The notes beneath the pieces were generated by a model. It made no database searches, was not told where the DNA came from, and was given only the letters and a program-made list of their open reading frames with translations. Both the position numbers and the translations under genes were made by a program. A stretch of DNA of 64,000 bases from Phytophthora hibernalis. Lineage: Eukaryota; Oomycota; Peronosporomycetes; Peronosporales; Peronosporaceae. Shown here piece by piece: positions 1 through 12,008 of the stretch. The stretch is taken from NCBI GenBank assembly GCA_012656075.1, contig JAAKBF010000041.1, positions 868,001 through 932,000 on the forward strand, read 5' to 3'. Within the stretch, counting starts at the first letter, position 1. Each line of letters starts with the position of its first letter.

Positions 1-58
1 GAGTCGATCCACCCGCACAGCGAAGCTCGGCTCGGTGGCTGCAACTTGAAAGGCTGTC

Positions 59-1399
59 CTAGCACTCGCCCTGCCAATTGAGCACGCAGGTCTTCAATCC
101 ATGCATTGCGAAGCCTCTTTTGACTGGGCCATTCCACGTGGCGTCCGCGGGTTGGGAAACGGAGGTCGCGTTCGGCGGGATCTTCATTAAGGTCACGTTA
201 ATGGCCTTCGCATACTCAACAACTTCGTCAGTCCAATGGCCTGAGAAGTCGTCGAGTAGCAGCAGTACGGGTTTATCAGGCTCGGAGCGGTTGCCAAAAT
301 GAAAACGCAGAAATTCCACAGTCAATTCCCGTTCCACCAGCCTACACAGCAACCGTATCACAACAAGTTAGTTATCAGCAGTATCAATTTCCATTTTGTC
401 CACTTGACTTACCTTTTCCGTTTCCGTAGACTTGCATGCTGCCTTTACTTTGAACTTTGGAAATGGACTTCCAAATTTGAATCCCAAAGCCGTGACGGAG
501 ACGATTGTTTTGCTCTTGACGCTCAGTGTCCTTAGAAGGTCGCACCTTGAAGATGACGAACGGAGGAAGCTTCGAACCGTCTGAATTACCCAGCAACATC
601 ACTGTAGCCCGTTCTTTTGATTTTCCAGCACATTTCACCCATACCGTCTTACTACCTCTCTTGGCAAGAGTGTGCTTTGGGATATATTCAAAGTTGACAG
701 CTAAATTCAAAGATGCACACATGCACTGTTAGTGATAATAAACCAACAGCAGCGAGAGTTTCCACGTACCGGTTTGGTCTGCATTGTAGACCGTTGTGAC
801 ACCGAGCGACTTGGCCTTCTCTTGAACTTCCTTGGTGAACTTCTTGGCAATTTCAGCAAGTTCAGGTGGGCGAATTTGCCCCTGCCGAGTCTTCGCCCGC
901 AAAGCCAAGCAGTGTCGCGCCTTAAACAGACGCTGCCAGCACCAAGACGCCTTGAACTGGTTGATTCCGGCAGCCTCTGTTTCAGCCAACGCCTGAAGCC
1001 GCAGCATAATTGGGGTGACTGGGACACCCTCGTCACGCAGATCATTAACCCAACGCACAAGGGTTTGCTCCAGGTGTGGAGGCAACATGGTGGCTACACC
1101 ACGTGGTCGCGCTTTTTCTAGCTGCCTCGGCCAGGTGGTGCACAGTCAGCCACGATCTTGTCCAGCTTGCGGCGCCAGGAGAGAATAAGCGTTCGGCGGC
1201 TGTTGTACTTGGCCGCAGGCAGCACAGGGTAGAAGGTTGAAATAGTTAGCGCAATGTCATCGTACTTGTCCAAATACTGCAGCACTTTCAGCTTATGCCG
1301 AGCTGTGTAGGCTGTGACTTTGCACTTCTTGATTAGACGCCCATGGCCACCAGGAAGGCGTGGTCTTCCTTTCGGCGATCTGCGTGGCTTTGGCGGCAT
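59..1399 (-). pseudogene. pogo/Jerky-like DDE transposase relic
   Basis: Read right to left, this is a Tc1-mariner superfamily, pogo-like transposase or a domesticated relative. The N-terminal exon (1399 down to about 1118) is basic (MPPKPRRSPKGRPR) followed by a helix-turn-helix type stretch. The next block (about 1088-770) holds a CENP-B-like DNA-binding region and ends at YNADQTG, the usual first Asp of the DDE_1 domain. A putative 45 bp intron (about 770-726) leads to the KLPPFVIFK segment. The last block carries LLLDDFSGHWTDEV (second Asp) and SVSQPADATWNGPVK (third acidic position). The reading frame changes several times between about 550 and 360 and near 1118, so I call it a broken copy, although part of this may be sequence error. 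The 3' end may run off the window. Similarity is by motif only. Confidence 0.7.
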
Positions 1400-1555
1400 C
1401 GTTGGTGGTTGAGAAGTGAGGGAAACAGTGGGAAAGTACATGTATGTGATAAGAAAGGGTGCACAGCTTGGATTCCCGCGCCTGCCTTGATTGGCTGAGA
1501 GGGGCTGTATGGCATAACAAACAGCTCGCTATAACTAAGGTTATTCGGTATAACA

Positions 1556-1913
1556 GTGTTGCTCGTTGGGGTAACGAGGGTGCCAGCGAATGGTGGTGGT
1601 AAGGGCAGTTATCGCTGCACAGCAGCACTTCTTGCGTGCGCGGATGGCCACATGCTGCCGCCGCACTTTGTGTTCGCCGGGGAACCTGACAATGATTTCC
1701 ATGATGAGGTTAACCGTTACTGTGAGCCGTGGGTTGCAACGTTTTCGGTGCAGACCAAGGCATGGTTCGATGAGCGTGTAATGCTTGAGTGGATCGAATA
1801 GGTGTGGCAGCATGAAGTGAGCGGTCCTAGTGTCCTTATTCTAGACTGTCTCAAAGTTCACAAGTGTAATGCGGTGCGCCAACGTCTCGCTGAAATGGGC
1901 ACGTTCACACGGA
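1556..1913 (+). pseudogene. second pogo-like transposase fragment
   Basis: A separate DDE_1 piece on the opposite strand to the first. It shows the typical pre-catalytic segment YRCTAALLACADGHMLPPH, then AWFDERVMLEWIE, a TAG stop at about 1799, and in the same frame beyond the stop SVLILDCLKVHK, the usual second catalytic Asp region (LLILDSxxxH in related transposases). There is no N-terminal DNA-binding domain and no third catalytic residue, so it is a truncated relic. It comes from a different subfamily from the copy at 59-1399, because the shared motifs differ in sequence. Confidence 0.65.
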
Positions 1914-2084
1914 AGTAGTTGTGTAGACACATTATTATGTAGCACATTTATATATGTGGACCACCTCGTTCCAAAACACGGTGGAATAAAGTTTAAGTGT
2001 GCGCTCATTGGCCAGTTCTTGATATTAATATAGCTGGTCAGATCATCTGACTCAGATGCCGAGCCTTGCAAATTACTTCGCTGT

Positions 2085-2195
2085 TGCTATTGTTAATAAG
2101 TACTACTACTGTTGTACTTCGTAGTACTACGTAGTACAAGTATTACTACAGTAATACATGTATTAATAATATTAATAATACATGTAGTACTGAAA
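2085..2195. repeat. AT-rich palindromic/simple-sequence patch
   Basis: A run of TAC/TAG triplets (tagtactacgtagtac) is followed by a near-perfect palindrome centred near 2170. Its arms read acatgtatta and taatacatgt around an AATATT core. It includes two copies of the 8-mer TACATGTA (2155 and 2179). There is no coding potential. It could form a cruciform or mark a transposon end. The rest of 1914-2336 shows nothing I can identify. Confidence 0.6.
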
Positions 2196-2336
2196 CCCCT
2201 ACATGCGCAGGATCATGGTACTTGCTCGATAACGACAGAGGTCTACCGAGGTCTGTTCGTCCATTAGTTTAAACACCACTGCTGCCTTATGAAGACAAGA
2301 TCATATACACACGGTGGATGGCAGGATACGTCTAAT

Positions 2337-5141
2337 TTACGACAATATTGAGCAGTCCGTGTGCGCCTTGTTTCTTGGGGAGACCAATATGGCCTTGCGC
2401 ACGTCACGACCCTGCAGATGACGCTGCACGACGGGCGAGGCCAGTGCCAACGCCAAGACGGCATCCGAGTCCCGATCCTCCAGCAACGTAGGGTCCACAA
2501 GAATGATATCTCGCGGCTTACCTTGCACCTGCAGCACTACCTTCACTTGAGCACAATCCAGCAGCGCCAGGTCGTACGTTGGCCATGTGGAGGTATGTAC
2601 GTCAGCTGCTTCGTTACCGTCCTGCAGAGCCTGAAACATCTCTGCAGAGGTGTGTGGGGCCAAAGGCGCCATCATCTGAACCAGCGCCCGTAGAGCCTCT
2701 TCGTAAACAACAGAGCCCTGCAGTTGTGTGCGACGCTCGCCAAGCAGGTTCGACAGCTTCATTAATTCTGCGATGGCGACATTGAAGGACTGGTAGTCGT
2801 TTAGTGCTTCGGTTACGCGCTTAATCGTCCCATGCACCTCGTGGCGGAGTTCCTTCTCGTCTTCCACACTTGCAGAAATACAAGCACTTTGACAGCGGTG
2901 GGCCAACGCACCATCCAGCAGTGACCAAACGCGTGCCAGCCAGCGTGACTGGCCTGCGAGATCTGCCTCATCCCACTCTAACTCGTGCGCGGGTGGTGCC
3001 TTGAAGAGCACTGCGAGGCGAGTCACGTCAGCACCGTGGCGTGAACGGATTTGCTCCGGATCCACGCCGTTGTGCTTCGACTTCGACATCTTTTCCCACA
3101 GCGTCACGACCGGCAACCCGGTCTTTTTTCTACCACCTGTGTACGACCACCATCCATCGCCTCTTCGTATTCACTGGGTGCAAGCGGTCGCAGCGAACCG
3201 GGAGACTTGTTAGTGCGTCCGAGCACCATACCCTGAGCCAAAAGCTGTGAGAAAGGCTCATCTGTGGTTAGATACCCTTGGTCAAACATGAACTTGGTCA
3301 CAAAACGCGAGTACAGCAAGTGCAGAATCGCGTGCTCGATACCACCAATGTAGAGGTCCACCCCCGTGCCCTTTAGCCATGTTCGCGCATGCTCGGGTTT
3401 AAAAGCAACATCATCATTGCGGGCATCACAGTAGCGCATATAATACCATGAGCTATCGACAAAGGTGTCAAGTGTGTCGGTATCGCGCTCAGCTTCACCA
3501 CCGCAACTCGGGCACTTGCAGCGCTTCCAGCCAGCCATGCGCGCAAGCGGAGTCACTGCTACCTTTTCCACGTAAGTCATCAGCCACGTCCTTACCCACG
3601 GGCGGCAGTTGTACGGGAAGCTGCTCCGTAGGAACTCCAACTGGCCCACACGACGGACAGTGAATGATCGGTACAGGTGTACCCCAATAGCGCTGACGCG
3701 ACACGAGCCAATCCCGAAGGCGAAATTGAGTGGTAGCGCCACCTGTGCATGTATCCTCAAGACGGGCATTGATCGCCGCTGTCGCCTCCTTCGAAGTCAT
3801 TCCGGTAAACTCTCCACTGTTGCGCAACACACCGTGATCTGTGAACACATCGTCTTCGTTGCACAGAGCCCCATCGCTGCTTTCTACCACAGAACGCACT
3901 TCGAGGTTATGGTGCCGTGCGAAGGCGAGATCTCGGCCGTCATGCGCCGGCACGCCCATGACCACACCCGTGCCGTAATTTGCCAATACGTACTCGGCCA
4001 AATAAACGGGCACGTGGCGGCCTGTGAGCGGGTGCTGCGCGTACAGCCCCGTGAATACTCCAGTCGTCGTGTCACCCTTGCCGCGGTCGTCCTTGCCCAT
4101 GGCGCGCACCTTAGCGACATATGCGTCAACAGCAACGCGTTGGGCTGCAGGAACATGAGCGAGGAGAGCCTCCACTTCGACACTATCAGGAGCCACCGAA
4201 ACGAAACTCACTCCGAACACCGTGTCGACGCGCGTCGTGAACACCGCCAACGGTATCGGCTCTGCAGCGGCTCCAGCAGCATCAATACGACCTGAAACTC
4301 GACTCGTGATCCCTGCGAACGTCAATCCACGACGACTGCATGCGCTTGACGGCGTCCGGCCACTTGTCGAGCTGCTCAATTGCAACCAAATCCTGTTTAG
4401 CTCAATCATCACCACCTCAGCCTACACCGAGTGCCGTACCTTGTCCAAGTCGTCCAGCAGTCGATCTCCGTACTCCGTGATGCGCAGGAACCACTGGTTA
4501 AGCGAGCGCTGCTCGACGACCGCGCCGGAGCGCCAGGACCTGCCCTCCGCGTCCACCTGCTCGTTAGCCAGCACCGTCTTGTCTACTGGGTCCCAGTTCA
4601 CGAGCGCCTCCTTGCGGTAGGCCAGTCCGTGTGGAACATCTGCAGGAAGAGCCACTGCGTCCACTTGTAGTAGTCAGGCATGCACGTGGTGACCTCCCGA
4701 TCCCAGTCGAAGCGGATGCCCAGCGCCTTGAGCTGCTGCTTGGCCTGCGCGATGTTGGTCACCGTCCAGTCTCCGGGCGAGATACCGCGCTCGATGGCCG
4801 CGTTCTCGGCGGGCAGTCCGAAGGCGTCCCAGCCCATGGGGTGCAGCACGTCGAATCCCTGCATGCGCTTGAGCCGCGCCATGCAGTCGCTGATGGTGTA
4901 CACGCGCACGTGGCCCATGTGCAGCTGTCCCGACGGGTAAGGGAACATGGAGAGGCAGTAGAACGGCTCCTTTTGGGTCGTGGGCTTCGAGGCGGACGGT
5001 TGCAGCTGCAGCTGAAGCTCCTGCTGCGCCCAGCGCCTCTGCCACTTGGTCTCGATGGTCTCCCACGCGTGCGCGGACGCTGGCGCAGTCGCGAAGTCGC
5101 GGCGAGCAGCGAACGCCCCGCGTCGGAGGCCGCCCCAGCAT
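2337..5141 (-). CDS. LARS2: mitochondrial leucyl-tRNA synthetase (class I)
   Basis: Charges tRNA-Leu for organellar translation. The N-terminus is Arg/Ala-rich (RRGAFAARRDFATAPAS), consistent with a mitochondrial presequence. The HIGH motif appears as SGQLHMGHVRVY, followed by MGWDAFGLPAENAA. Then come GLAYRKEALVNWDP, the CP1 editing domain (FTTRVDTVFG, YGTGVVMGVPAHDGRD), LVSRQRYWGTPVPI, the zinc-ribbon-like KCPSCGGEAE, DTFVDSSWYYMRY, and KMSKSKHNGVDP near 3080. The C-terminal anticodon-binding domain ends at 2337. One short intron is supported (donor near 4437, acceptor near 4384). The frame breaks about five times (near 5110, 4626, 4300, 3560 and in an A6 run at 3127), each fixed by a single base, which suggests sequence error. 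The ATG at 5141 is chosen because it opens the presequence. Its start lies 175 bp from the divergent V-ATPase d gene. Confidence 0.93.
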
Positions 5142-5315
5142 GGCAAGCGGCAAAATGATACGCTTTGTGTGGCTGGGCCGGCTTTTAAATACCCAATCAG
5201 TTATAACATTAACCGGTAGTTGTTATACATTGGGGTTAGGAGTTGGAAAGATTTTGAAGGGAGTTCGAAAGCCGCGAGCAGGCGCTAACGACTGACTGAA
5301 GTATTTTCTGAGGCG
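5142..5315. promoter_or_regulatory. divergent promoter region LARS2 / V-ATPase d
   Basis: 174 bp separate the two divergent start codons. It holds CCAAT-type sequence (acccaatcag at about 5190) and an aaccggta half-site at about 5212. Transcription starts cannot be fixed by eye. It must serve both genes unless one has a further upstream exon. Confidence 0.45.
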
Positions 5316-7054
5316 ATGGTGGTCGCGGCAGGAGACATCTCGACGTTCAACATCCAGCACGGCTACGTGGAAGGGCTGGTGCGCGGCTTCCGCTCGGGCT
5401 TCCTGGACGACGTGGACTACCACCATCTCACGCAGTGCGAGAGCCTCGAAGGTAGTTAACAGTTAGGAACCACAGACGCACTGAGATGGGTTGTTAACGC
5501 GTTGTGTGTTGCTCGCCTACAGACGTGAAGCTGAACCTGCAGGAGACGGACTACGACCAGTTCCTGGCGGATGAGGTGAGAGGGCTGCAGAGGAGAGGAG
5601 AGCTCAGAGCCTGACTACTGGAGTGTATGTTGCCTGCTGCTACAGTCCGGAGCGATCTCGCCTGGCCTAATCCAGGCCGGCACGACCAACAAACTGGTGG
5701 AGGAGTTCAACTTCCTGCGCGCGCAGGCCATGGAGCCGTTGGGCCAGTTCCTCGACTTCATCACGTACGTGACACCCGCCTGTCTGGTAATGTAGGCGTC
5801 TGTAACCTCTTGTTACTATGGACGAACAGGTACGAGTACATGATTGACAACGTGATTCTCCTTCTCAAAGGCACCCTCAACGGTCGCGACGTGAACGAGC
5901 TCATCGGACAGGTATAGTACAGTGGGTAGTCCTATTTGGTGGGTAGTTGTCTAATACAGTGTGAGCAGCTCCACCCGCTGGGGAAATTCGACGAGTCTAT
6001 CATGCGCAGTATCTGCACGTTCGAGCCGAACGCGAAGGGCTACTCAGACCTGTACGAGACCGTGCTGATTGATACGCCCATTGGTACGCGAGCAATGAAT
6101 TGGTGTGGCGCTCTTTATCTCTGTCGGCTGACGATTCCCTCGCCTACACCTTGCAGGAACGTACTTCAGCCAATTCCTGGAGGAAAGCGCTGGCGGGGAC
6201 CGCATGGACGGCACGTCGGACGTGCGCAACGTGCTGGAGGAGGTGCAGATGGAGCTCATCAAGAACAGCATGCTCAAACTGTGGCTCGAAGACTTTTACA
6301 ACTTCTGTCAGGTGCTCGTTAGTTTGAGTGTTTATATTGTAGGGTGGTATGAACTAAAGTATCTTGTCCTCTTTCAGAAAGTCGGCGGCGACACTGGTGT
6401 CATTATGGGAGAAATCCTCAAGGCTCGAGCCGACCGCATCGCCATCAACATTACGCTGAACTCGTTCGGCACGCCCTGAACGAGGTATTGAGTTGGCACG
6501 ACTTCTTTTGTCAGATGCAAGGAATCATCAACTAACCGCTTTCGTGAAACGTGCTTGCTCTAGCCCGCTATGCGCATTTCGGATCGCACGCCGCTGTACC
6601 CTTCTATCGGTGCACTATACCCCGACGCAACGGCGATCCTGGTGGAAGCGGGCGACGAATCGGCGCTTGGGGCGGCGCTGGATCCGTTCCCAGTGTACCG
6701 CAAGATCTGGGAGGTGCACCAGGGTGAAGGCGTGGACAGCAAGTCGATCGATGACGCGTTCTACGAGCGCGATGTCCAGATGGCGGAGTTGGCGTTCCAG
6801 AGCCAAATGCACTTCGGTACGTTGCCATTCGACTGTTATCGAGCTCACGCCCCCGATCTATTATGTTGCTGACCCGTGCACTTGTTGTATACAGCTTGCT
6901 TCTACGCGTACGTGAAGCTAAAGAGCAGGAGGTACGCAACCTGGTGTGGATCTGCGAGTGTATTGTGCAGAACCAGCGCGACGCCATCAACAACTTCATC
7001 CCGATCTTCAGCGACAGCGCGCCGTGGCGTGGCAAGGGCTCCAGTAAGCATTAA
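5316..7054 (+). CDS. VMA6: V-type proton ATPase subunit d (Vo, AC39 family)
   Basis: Stalk-base subunit that joins the Vo membrane ring to the V1 rotor. Nine exons fit conserved protein with GT...AG introns: 5316-5451, 5523-5575, 5646-5764, 5830-5911, 5969-6083, 6157-6311, 6378-6484, 6564-6816 and 6895-7054. Family hallmarks include FNIQHGYVEGLVRGFRSG at the N-terminus, the KLVEEFNFLRAQA segment, YEYMIDNVILLLKG, LHPLGKFDES, RTPLYPSIGALYPD and the C-terminal EVRNLVWICECI. Total length, about 350-390 residues, is normal. Two one-base breaks (about 6475, before LNE; about 6920, in VKLKEQEV) interrupt an otherwise continuous protein. The subunit B gene of the same enzyme lies at 50.8-52.6 kb in this window. 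Confidence 0.93.
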
Positions 7055-7272
7055 GCAGCCACCCGAGAGCTGTCGCACTCATTGCATCCGTGGGCTGCCG
7101 TCACCGACACTGATCAACCGTTTTAAACTTGAATAAGCATTTATCTCTCCTCCGTCGAGCCTCAGCACGCCACTTGCGTAATGTGATTGGCTAATATGTC
7201 ACCATTTGCACTCGTCAGCATCACTTACAAGAGCTCATTTAGCAGGGCCGACGAGAGCCGCACACCGCTGCC

Positions 7273-8680
7273 ATGGTACGCTCGACTGCCTCCAGTAGGT
7301 TGGGCTTGCACCTGACTGTGCGTGTTGCTGTAGAACCGCGTGGCTGCTCTAGCGCAGCGCTCGGCACCGAGACGGTCATTCTCCGTGGCGCCAATCTTTG
7401 ATCGAGGTGCGTGGTTGGAGGACCACCTAAAGGAATAACCGGTAGACTGAGTGAGTGCTCTCTTCTTGTACAGCGACCAAGAGGCAGCAGCGCAACAACA
7501 TCGCGCTCCTGGGCAACAGCGACGAGTACGAGTACCTGAAGGATGAGGTGGCCCGCCGCCTCATCGACCGTTTAGAGGTTCGTTTGGAGTGCTAGAATGC
7601 TGGATGTACTAGTTGAAGATGTCGGACTGTGATGCTGCATGGCAGGATATCGAACGCGAGTTCCCGTTGGCGCTGGATTTAGGCAGTGGCAGTGGCCATC
7701 TCTACAAGAACCTGAGCGCGGACGACGGGCTGGGTGGCGTCAAGAAGCTGATTCAGTGCGATTCTGCTGGTGCGTCGCTCTCAGAGGGAAAACAACCTGG
7801 AACTCTGTCTGACCGTGCTCTCATTGCAGAGAAATTGCTGCTTCGTGACGATCTGGAGACGGGGAACACTACGTGTGAGAGTGGAGTGCTGGTTGATATT
7901 GCTGCGCTAAAGAGAGGGGGTTGACCTAACTCTTGTTTGCTGGCCGTCACTATGCAGTGGAGACATTGCGCTTGGTGGCGGATGAAGAATTCCTTCCGTT
8001 CCCGAAGCGCCACTTTGACCTCATCATGAGCTCTTTAAGCCTGCACTGGGTGAACGATCTCGAGAACACGTTTCATCAGGTGCTAGACACGCTGAAGCCT
8101 GACGGTGCCTTTATCGGTGCGGTGTTGGGTGGAGACTCACTACAGGAGCTGCGGTATGTTCAGTATCGACCTGCGGTTGCTCAAAGACCCTGACACTGAT
8201 ATTCTTGCAGGAGCGCCTTTATCCTCGGCGACCAAGAGCGCCAAGGAGGCATCTCGCCGCACATTTCTCCATTCATGAATGTCGCCGACGCCGGCAACCT
8301 GCTGTCGGCCAGCGGCTTCAACTTGTGCACAGGTGAGAGCATTGCCACATCTCTGCGTTTTCACTGCAAAACTTAACTTGTTGCGGTACGTAGTGGACAC
8401 AGATTACATCCAGGTGGACTACCCCAACGCCTTCGTACTCATGGAGCACCTGCGCGGCATGGGCGAGAACCACGCGGTGCAGTCGAGAGGAATTCCGGCC
8501 ACGCGCGACTCGCTATTAGCCGCCGCCTCCATTTACCAGTCCATGTTCGGCAACCCGGACGGCACGGTGCCCGCCACCTTCCAGGTCGTCTACCTTATCG
8601 GTTGGTCGCCGCACGAGTCGCAGCAGAAGCCGCTGCGGCGCGGCTCGGCGCAGCACTCGCTCAAGGAGCTCGGCCACTAA
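7273..8680 (+). CDS. NDUFAF5: arginine-hydroxylase/methyltransferase-like NDUFAF5, complex I assembly
   Basis: Matrix protein of the SAM-methyltransferase fold; in humans it hydroxylates an arginine of NDUFS7 early in complex I assembly. Exon 1 is only the ATG (7273-7275). Then come 7334-7406 (Arg-rich presequence RSAPRRSFSVAPIFDR), 7474-7577, 7646-7769 (motif I, LDLGSGSGHL), 7830 to about 7880, 7958-8153 (DEEFLPF and SSLSLHWVNDL, diagnostic for the family), 8211-8332 and 8394-8680. No frame break is needed. The exon 5 donor is the least certain boundary, because GTGGAG at about 7881 fits the phase but is weak. The gene follows V-ATPase d in the same direction with a 218 bp gap. Confidence 0.92.
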
Positions 8681-8788
8681 CTACTACCCGTATATAGGTG
8701 TCAATACAGAATACCCCTATATAAAGGTACCTGCGTACTTACCGGTAACGTTATTCACTTTGGTAATATTTGCGTAGGCGGGAAAGTC

Positions 8789-11700
8789 ATGGACCCGGCG
8801 TGGGGCGCGATGTCGCTGTCCGACGAGGAGACGGCGCGCGCACTGTGCGCCTTTCAGCACAAGGAGCCGCTGCCCACGCAGCGCCGTCGCCCTCTGCAGC
8901 CCCATCCGGAGATGCCGCAGCTCACGGCCGGTGGTCGAGCCGCCAGCGGCCTCTCGGCCTTCGGGTACCCGAGCACCGGCGCGACATACCACACGGCGCC
9001 CGCGTCGCTTCTCATGGGGATGCTCTCGCCCTCGACGGTAAGCGACGACTGGCAGCAGCGGCAGAAGCGCACGATCCAGGGGCAGATCGAGCAGCAGCAG
9101 CGCGAACTGCAGGCGCAGATGCAGGCGCAGCAGCAACGGGAGATGCAGGCGCAATTGGAGCAGATCCAGGCGCAGATCCAGCGACAGGAACAGCTTCATA
9201 GACAGCAGGAGCAGTTTCAGCAACAGGTTGAGAGGCACGTGGGGAGGATGCAGCAGCCATCGTACGCGTCAGAGGCGGACCAGTCCAGTTGGGGTGGACA
9301 CCTGCCACGGGCGGCGACGTTGAAGCCTTCGGGATTTAGTGATGGTGGGAAGCAACGAGCTGCGGTGCAGCAGCCAACTCAGTTTTACGATGGAGGATTC
9401 CAGCGCAGTCAGCCAGTGCCGATGAGACCTGCGACCGCAACTACAACTACAACGATGTCTGCATCTGCGGTGAATTGCGCGGGAAGCTCACAGGTTGGGG
9501 TGTTGATGAATGGAAATGAGGAGACGTTTGCAGACCAACAGGGTCAACAGCTAGCGCAGGCGCATTTCCGGACGCGAAATACTGAACATTTTGAGACGAG
9601 CGCGTTGCATCCGTGGGAAATGAGCGAGTCGTTGCCGCTTTCAGAAATGCAGGTGGATAGAACGATAATGCCGATCATGCAGCAGTGCGTGCCTCAACAG
9701 CACCAACAGCCACAGCCGTATCATCCCACTGAAACTCGCCAGCGATGCGACCAAGAGGATTCGATGCTGATGCATGCAAGCCGGGTAGTCCCCGATGTCG
9801 CTTTTTGAATGGGATTATGAGGCACTTTCCGACGACCGGAGAGCCCAGGATCGGTGTTCCTACCACAACTGCTGCATCTGACTCTGTATCTGGTATGTCT
9901 CGTGATCATAAGCACATGTCCACCCCAACTCCGGCGCAATTTCAGCGTCGAGCTCAAAATCCAGCTAAAGTGCCGAGGCGGGTGGATGCCCAGTCACGGT
10001 TGCCACTTCCACCCACAGGCAGGACTATTGTCCCTGGCGTATCGCTGGCATCACAGCCGACGCGCCTTCTGAGTATGCGAGATCTACTCAACGTCGAAGA
10101 GATGGCTAGCAAGGTAGCCCCATCGCGAAGTCGACCACGAGGAAGCAAACAGCAGTACGCGGCCCCCAAACGCAAGGCGCAAAAGAAGACCCCAGGAAAC
10201 CGTCAGCGAATGCCCCAGCAGCGAAACGAGCAAAGGTTACAGCGGCCAAGTAATCAGCCTAACGACCTCCTGTCGAGTCAGAGTGCAGGTCTAGGGCTCA
10301 CCGGAGCTTCCTCATCGTTCACCAAGCCGTGCACACCCATGTATTTAGCGTTCATGGAATCCCGGGCCGCTCGTGCAATACAGCAGACTTCTGGCATCAC
10401 GAGCACGAAGCCGTCGGTTCCGCTGGTCCTGGCTCCACAGGCTCAACTCTCTACACCGTCATCTGTCAAATCTCTCACTCAAGCCATCGAACAAGCTGTG
10501 GGAATTACCACGGAAGGAGCAACCCCAGCGGAAAAGGAAAGATCTTCGTACAAAAGGAAAAGGGTGGATACACCGCCAGGTATCCGCTGCCGTCTGGCTA
10601 CAACTCAGCCCAAACAGCAACAACCTGTTTGCTCCAACAGACCAAAGCAAACTGCAACAATGGCAGAGGCATCTATGGGAAGACAGGAACCAGAATTTTA
10701 TCAGGTGAGTGCTATCGGAAGAGCTTTGACAGATAAGCAGTACGAGCTTGTCGACGACCACCTCCGATCGACCGGAGTTTCTGATAACGCGATGGATTGT
10801 GTATTTGAGCAGCCACAGCAACAATCTGCCCAACTTTCCGTATCCGACAACGTCCAATCCCAGAACAAGCTGGAAAGTGCTAGCTTCACACAACAGGCAG
10901 CGTGGAATCAGTTGAGTAAGTGTGATGCAGAGCAACAAGTCACAGGCTCGTTATCTGCGTCTTTGGACATTCCTACGGTAAGTGGATCAAATCCAGCCTT
11001 CGCGGATGCTTCGTCCTCAGTGACACAGGCGCTTGCATTATCAAATCCGCCCCGCGTGGAGAATAGAACAGTGGTGATATTTTGTAAACGGGACTTTATG
11101 CGCTACCAAGCAGCTAAGATTTGGCGCAAGTATCAAGACCAACTCAAGAAACAGGAGGACTGGCGTGAAGTTCGCGTGGCTGGCAAGCGCACGAGGTATC
11201 TTAATTCTCGATATGCCGACGAAATACGAAGACAACACGATAAAATTAACAAACGAGCTGGGAGACCGCGGAAGAAAACCGCGCAGGAGGTTCAAGTTGA
11301 TTGCGGCCACGAGGCAACTGCACTAGCAGCTCACGCAGACCCAGTGGAATTTACGAGAGCTCTGTCCAAGCTAGTTAATAATGATGATGGTAACAGCTCT
11401 CCGCCAGGGACATCTGAGCTGACAGCTGGTGCCGACTCTGCTGACTCGGGGCCGTTGTCGAGTGCAACTGAAATTGTGTCGAATGGAAAATGTGACGATT
11501 CTAGCCCCGTGACGGTACAAAATGCACCAGCAAAGTCGCATGTGGTCGTCACCAACACGAGATCTGATGGGAATCTCAAGATAGCTGCCACCCCCAATCC
11601 GAATGGTGTAGCTAACGCAACATCTAATGACAACATCGACCACACTGCCGGGGCATCCGAAAACAATCTCCCCGTATGCAAAGCGTATTCTGACCGTCAC

Positions 11701-11997
11701 ATTGATGTCTCCCAGGAAAGTCTCGATGGTAATATCAGCACCTCCGTTGTTGGCATGTCACCCAGTGGACCCCTTAAAGTCAGCGGCGCAGTACCCGATA
11801 ACAACGTCATTGTAAGGGCTGCTAACGAAGCACGTATTGACAGCATCGATGGTGCCGCCGCTGGTGCTATTGACAGTAAGAACAGCACCAGCTCAGAATC
11901 CAATATCAAGATCGGTAATGCTGTCGTCGCAGCAGGGTGTAATGGGAAACTGATGTCACCGCCTGCATTACTGAGAGGAGCACTGATGAATCTGTAA
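8789..11997 (+). CDS. large Gln-rich, probably nuclear protein of unknown function
   Basis: About 1,070 residues if one missing T in the T5 run at 9799-9803 is allowed for; otherwise it appears as two overlapping frames. The N-terminal third has a low-complexity Gln/Glu helix (about 9080-9240, repeats like QAQMQAQQQ) likely to form a coiled coil. The middle is Ser/Thr/Pro-rich and basic (GSKQQYAAPKRKAQKK). At about 11070-11285 there is a compact, highly charged module (FCKRDFMRYQAAKIWRKYQ ... RRQHDKINKRAGRPRKK), ending in an AT-hook-like GRPRKK. The C-terminal tail is Asn/Ser/Asp-rich and poorly conserved in character. The composition resembles transcriptional co-regulators, but no domain is recognised with certainty. 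The ATG at 8789 lies just after a TACCGGTA element (8740). Confidence 0.7.
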
Positions 11998-12008
11998 TAC
12001 CGAGTCGA

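Noticed and set aside
4674..5158. Long alternative open frames over the LARS2 5' region on both strands
   Set aside because: GC-rich coding sequence leaves long shadows; only the LARS2 frame carries HMGH and other family motifs.
9012..9308. Open frames opposite the Gln-rich segment (Ala/Pro/Ser- or Leu-rich)
   Set aside because: They are complements of CAG/GAG repeats and have no independent support.
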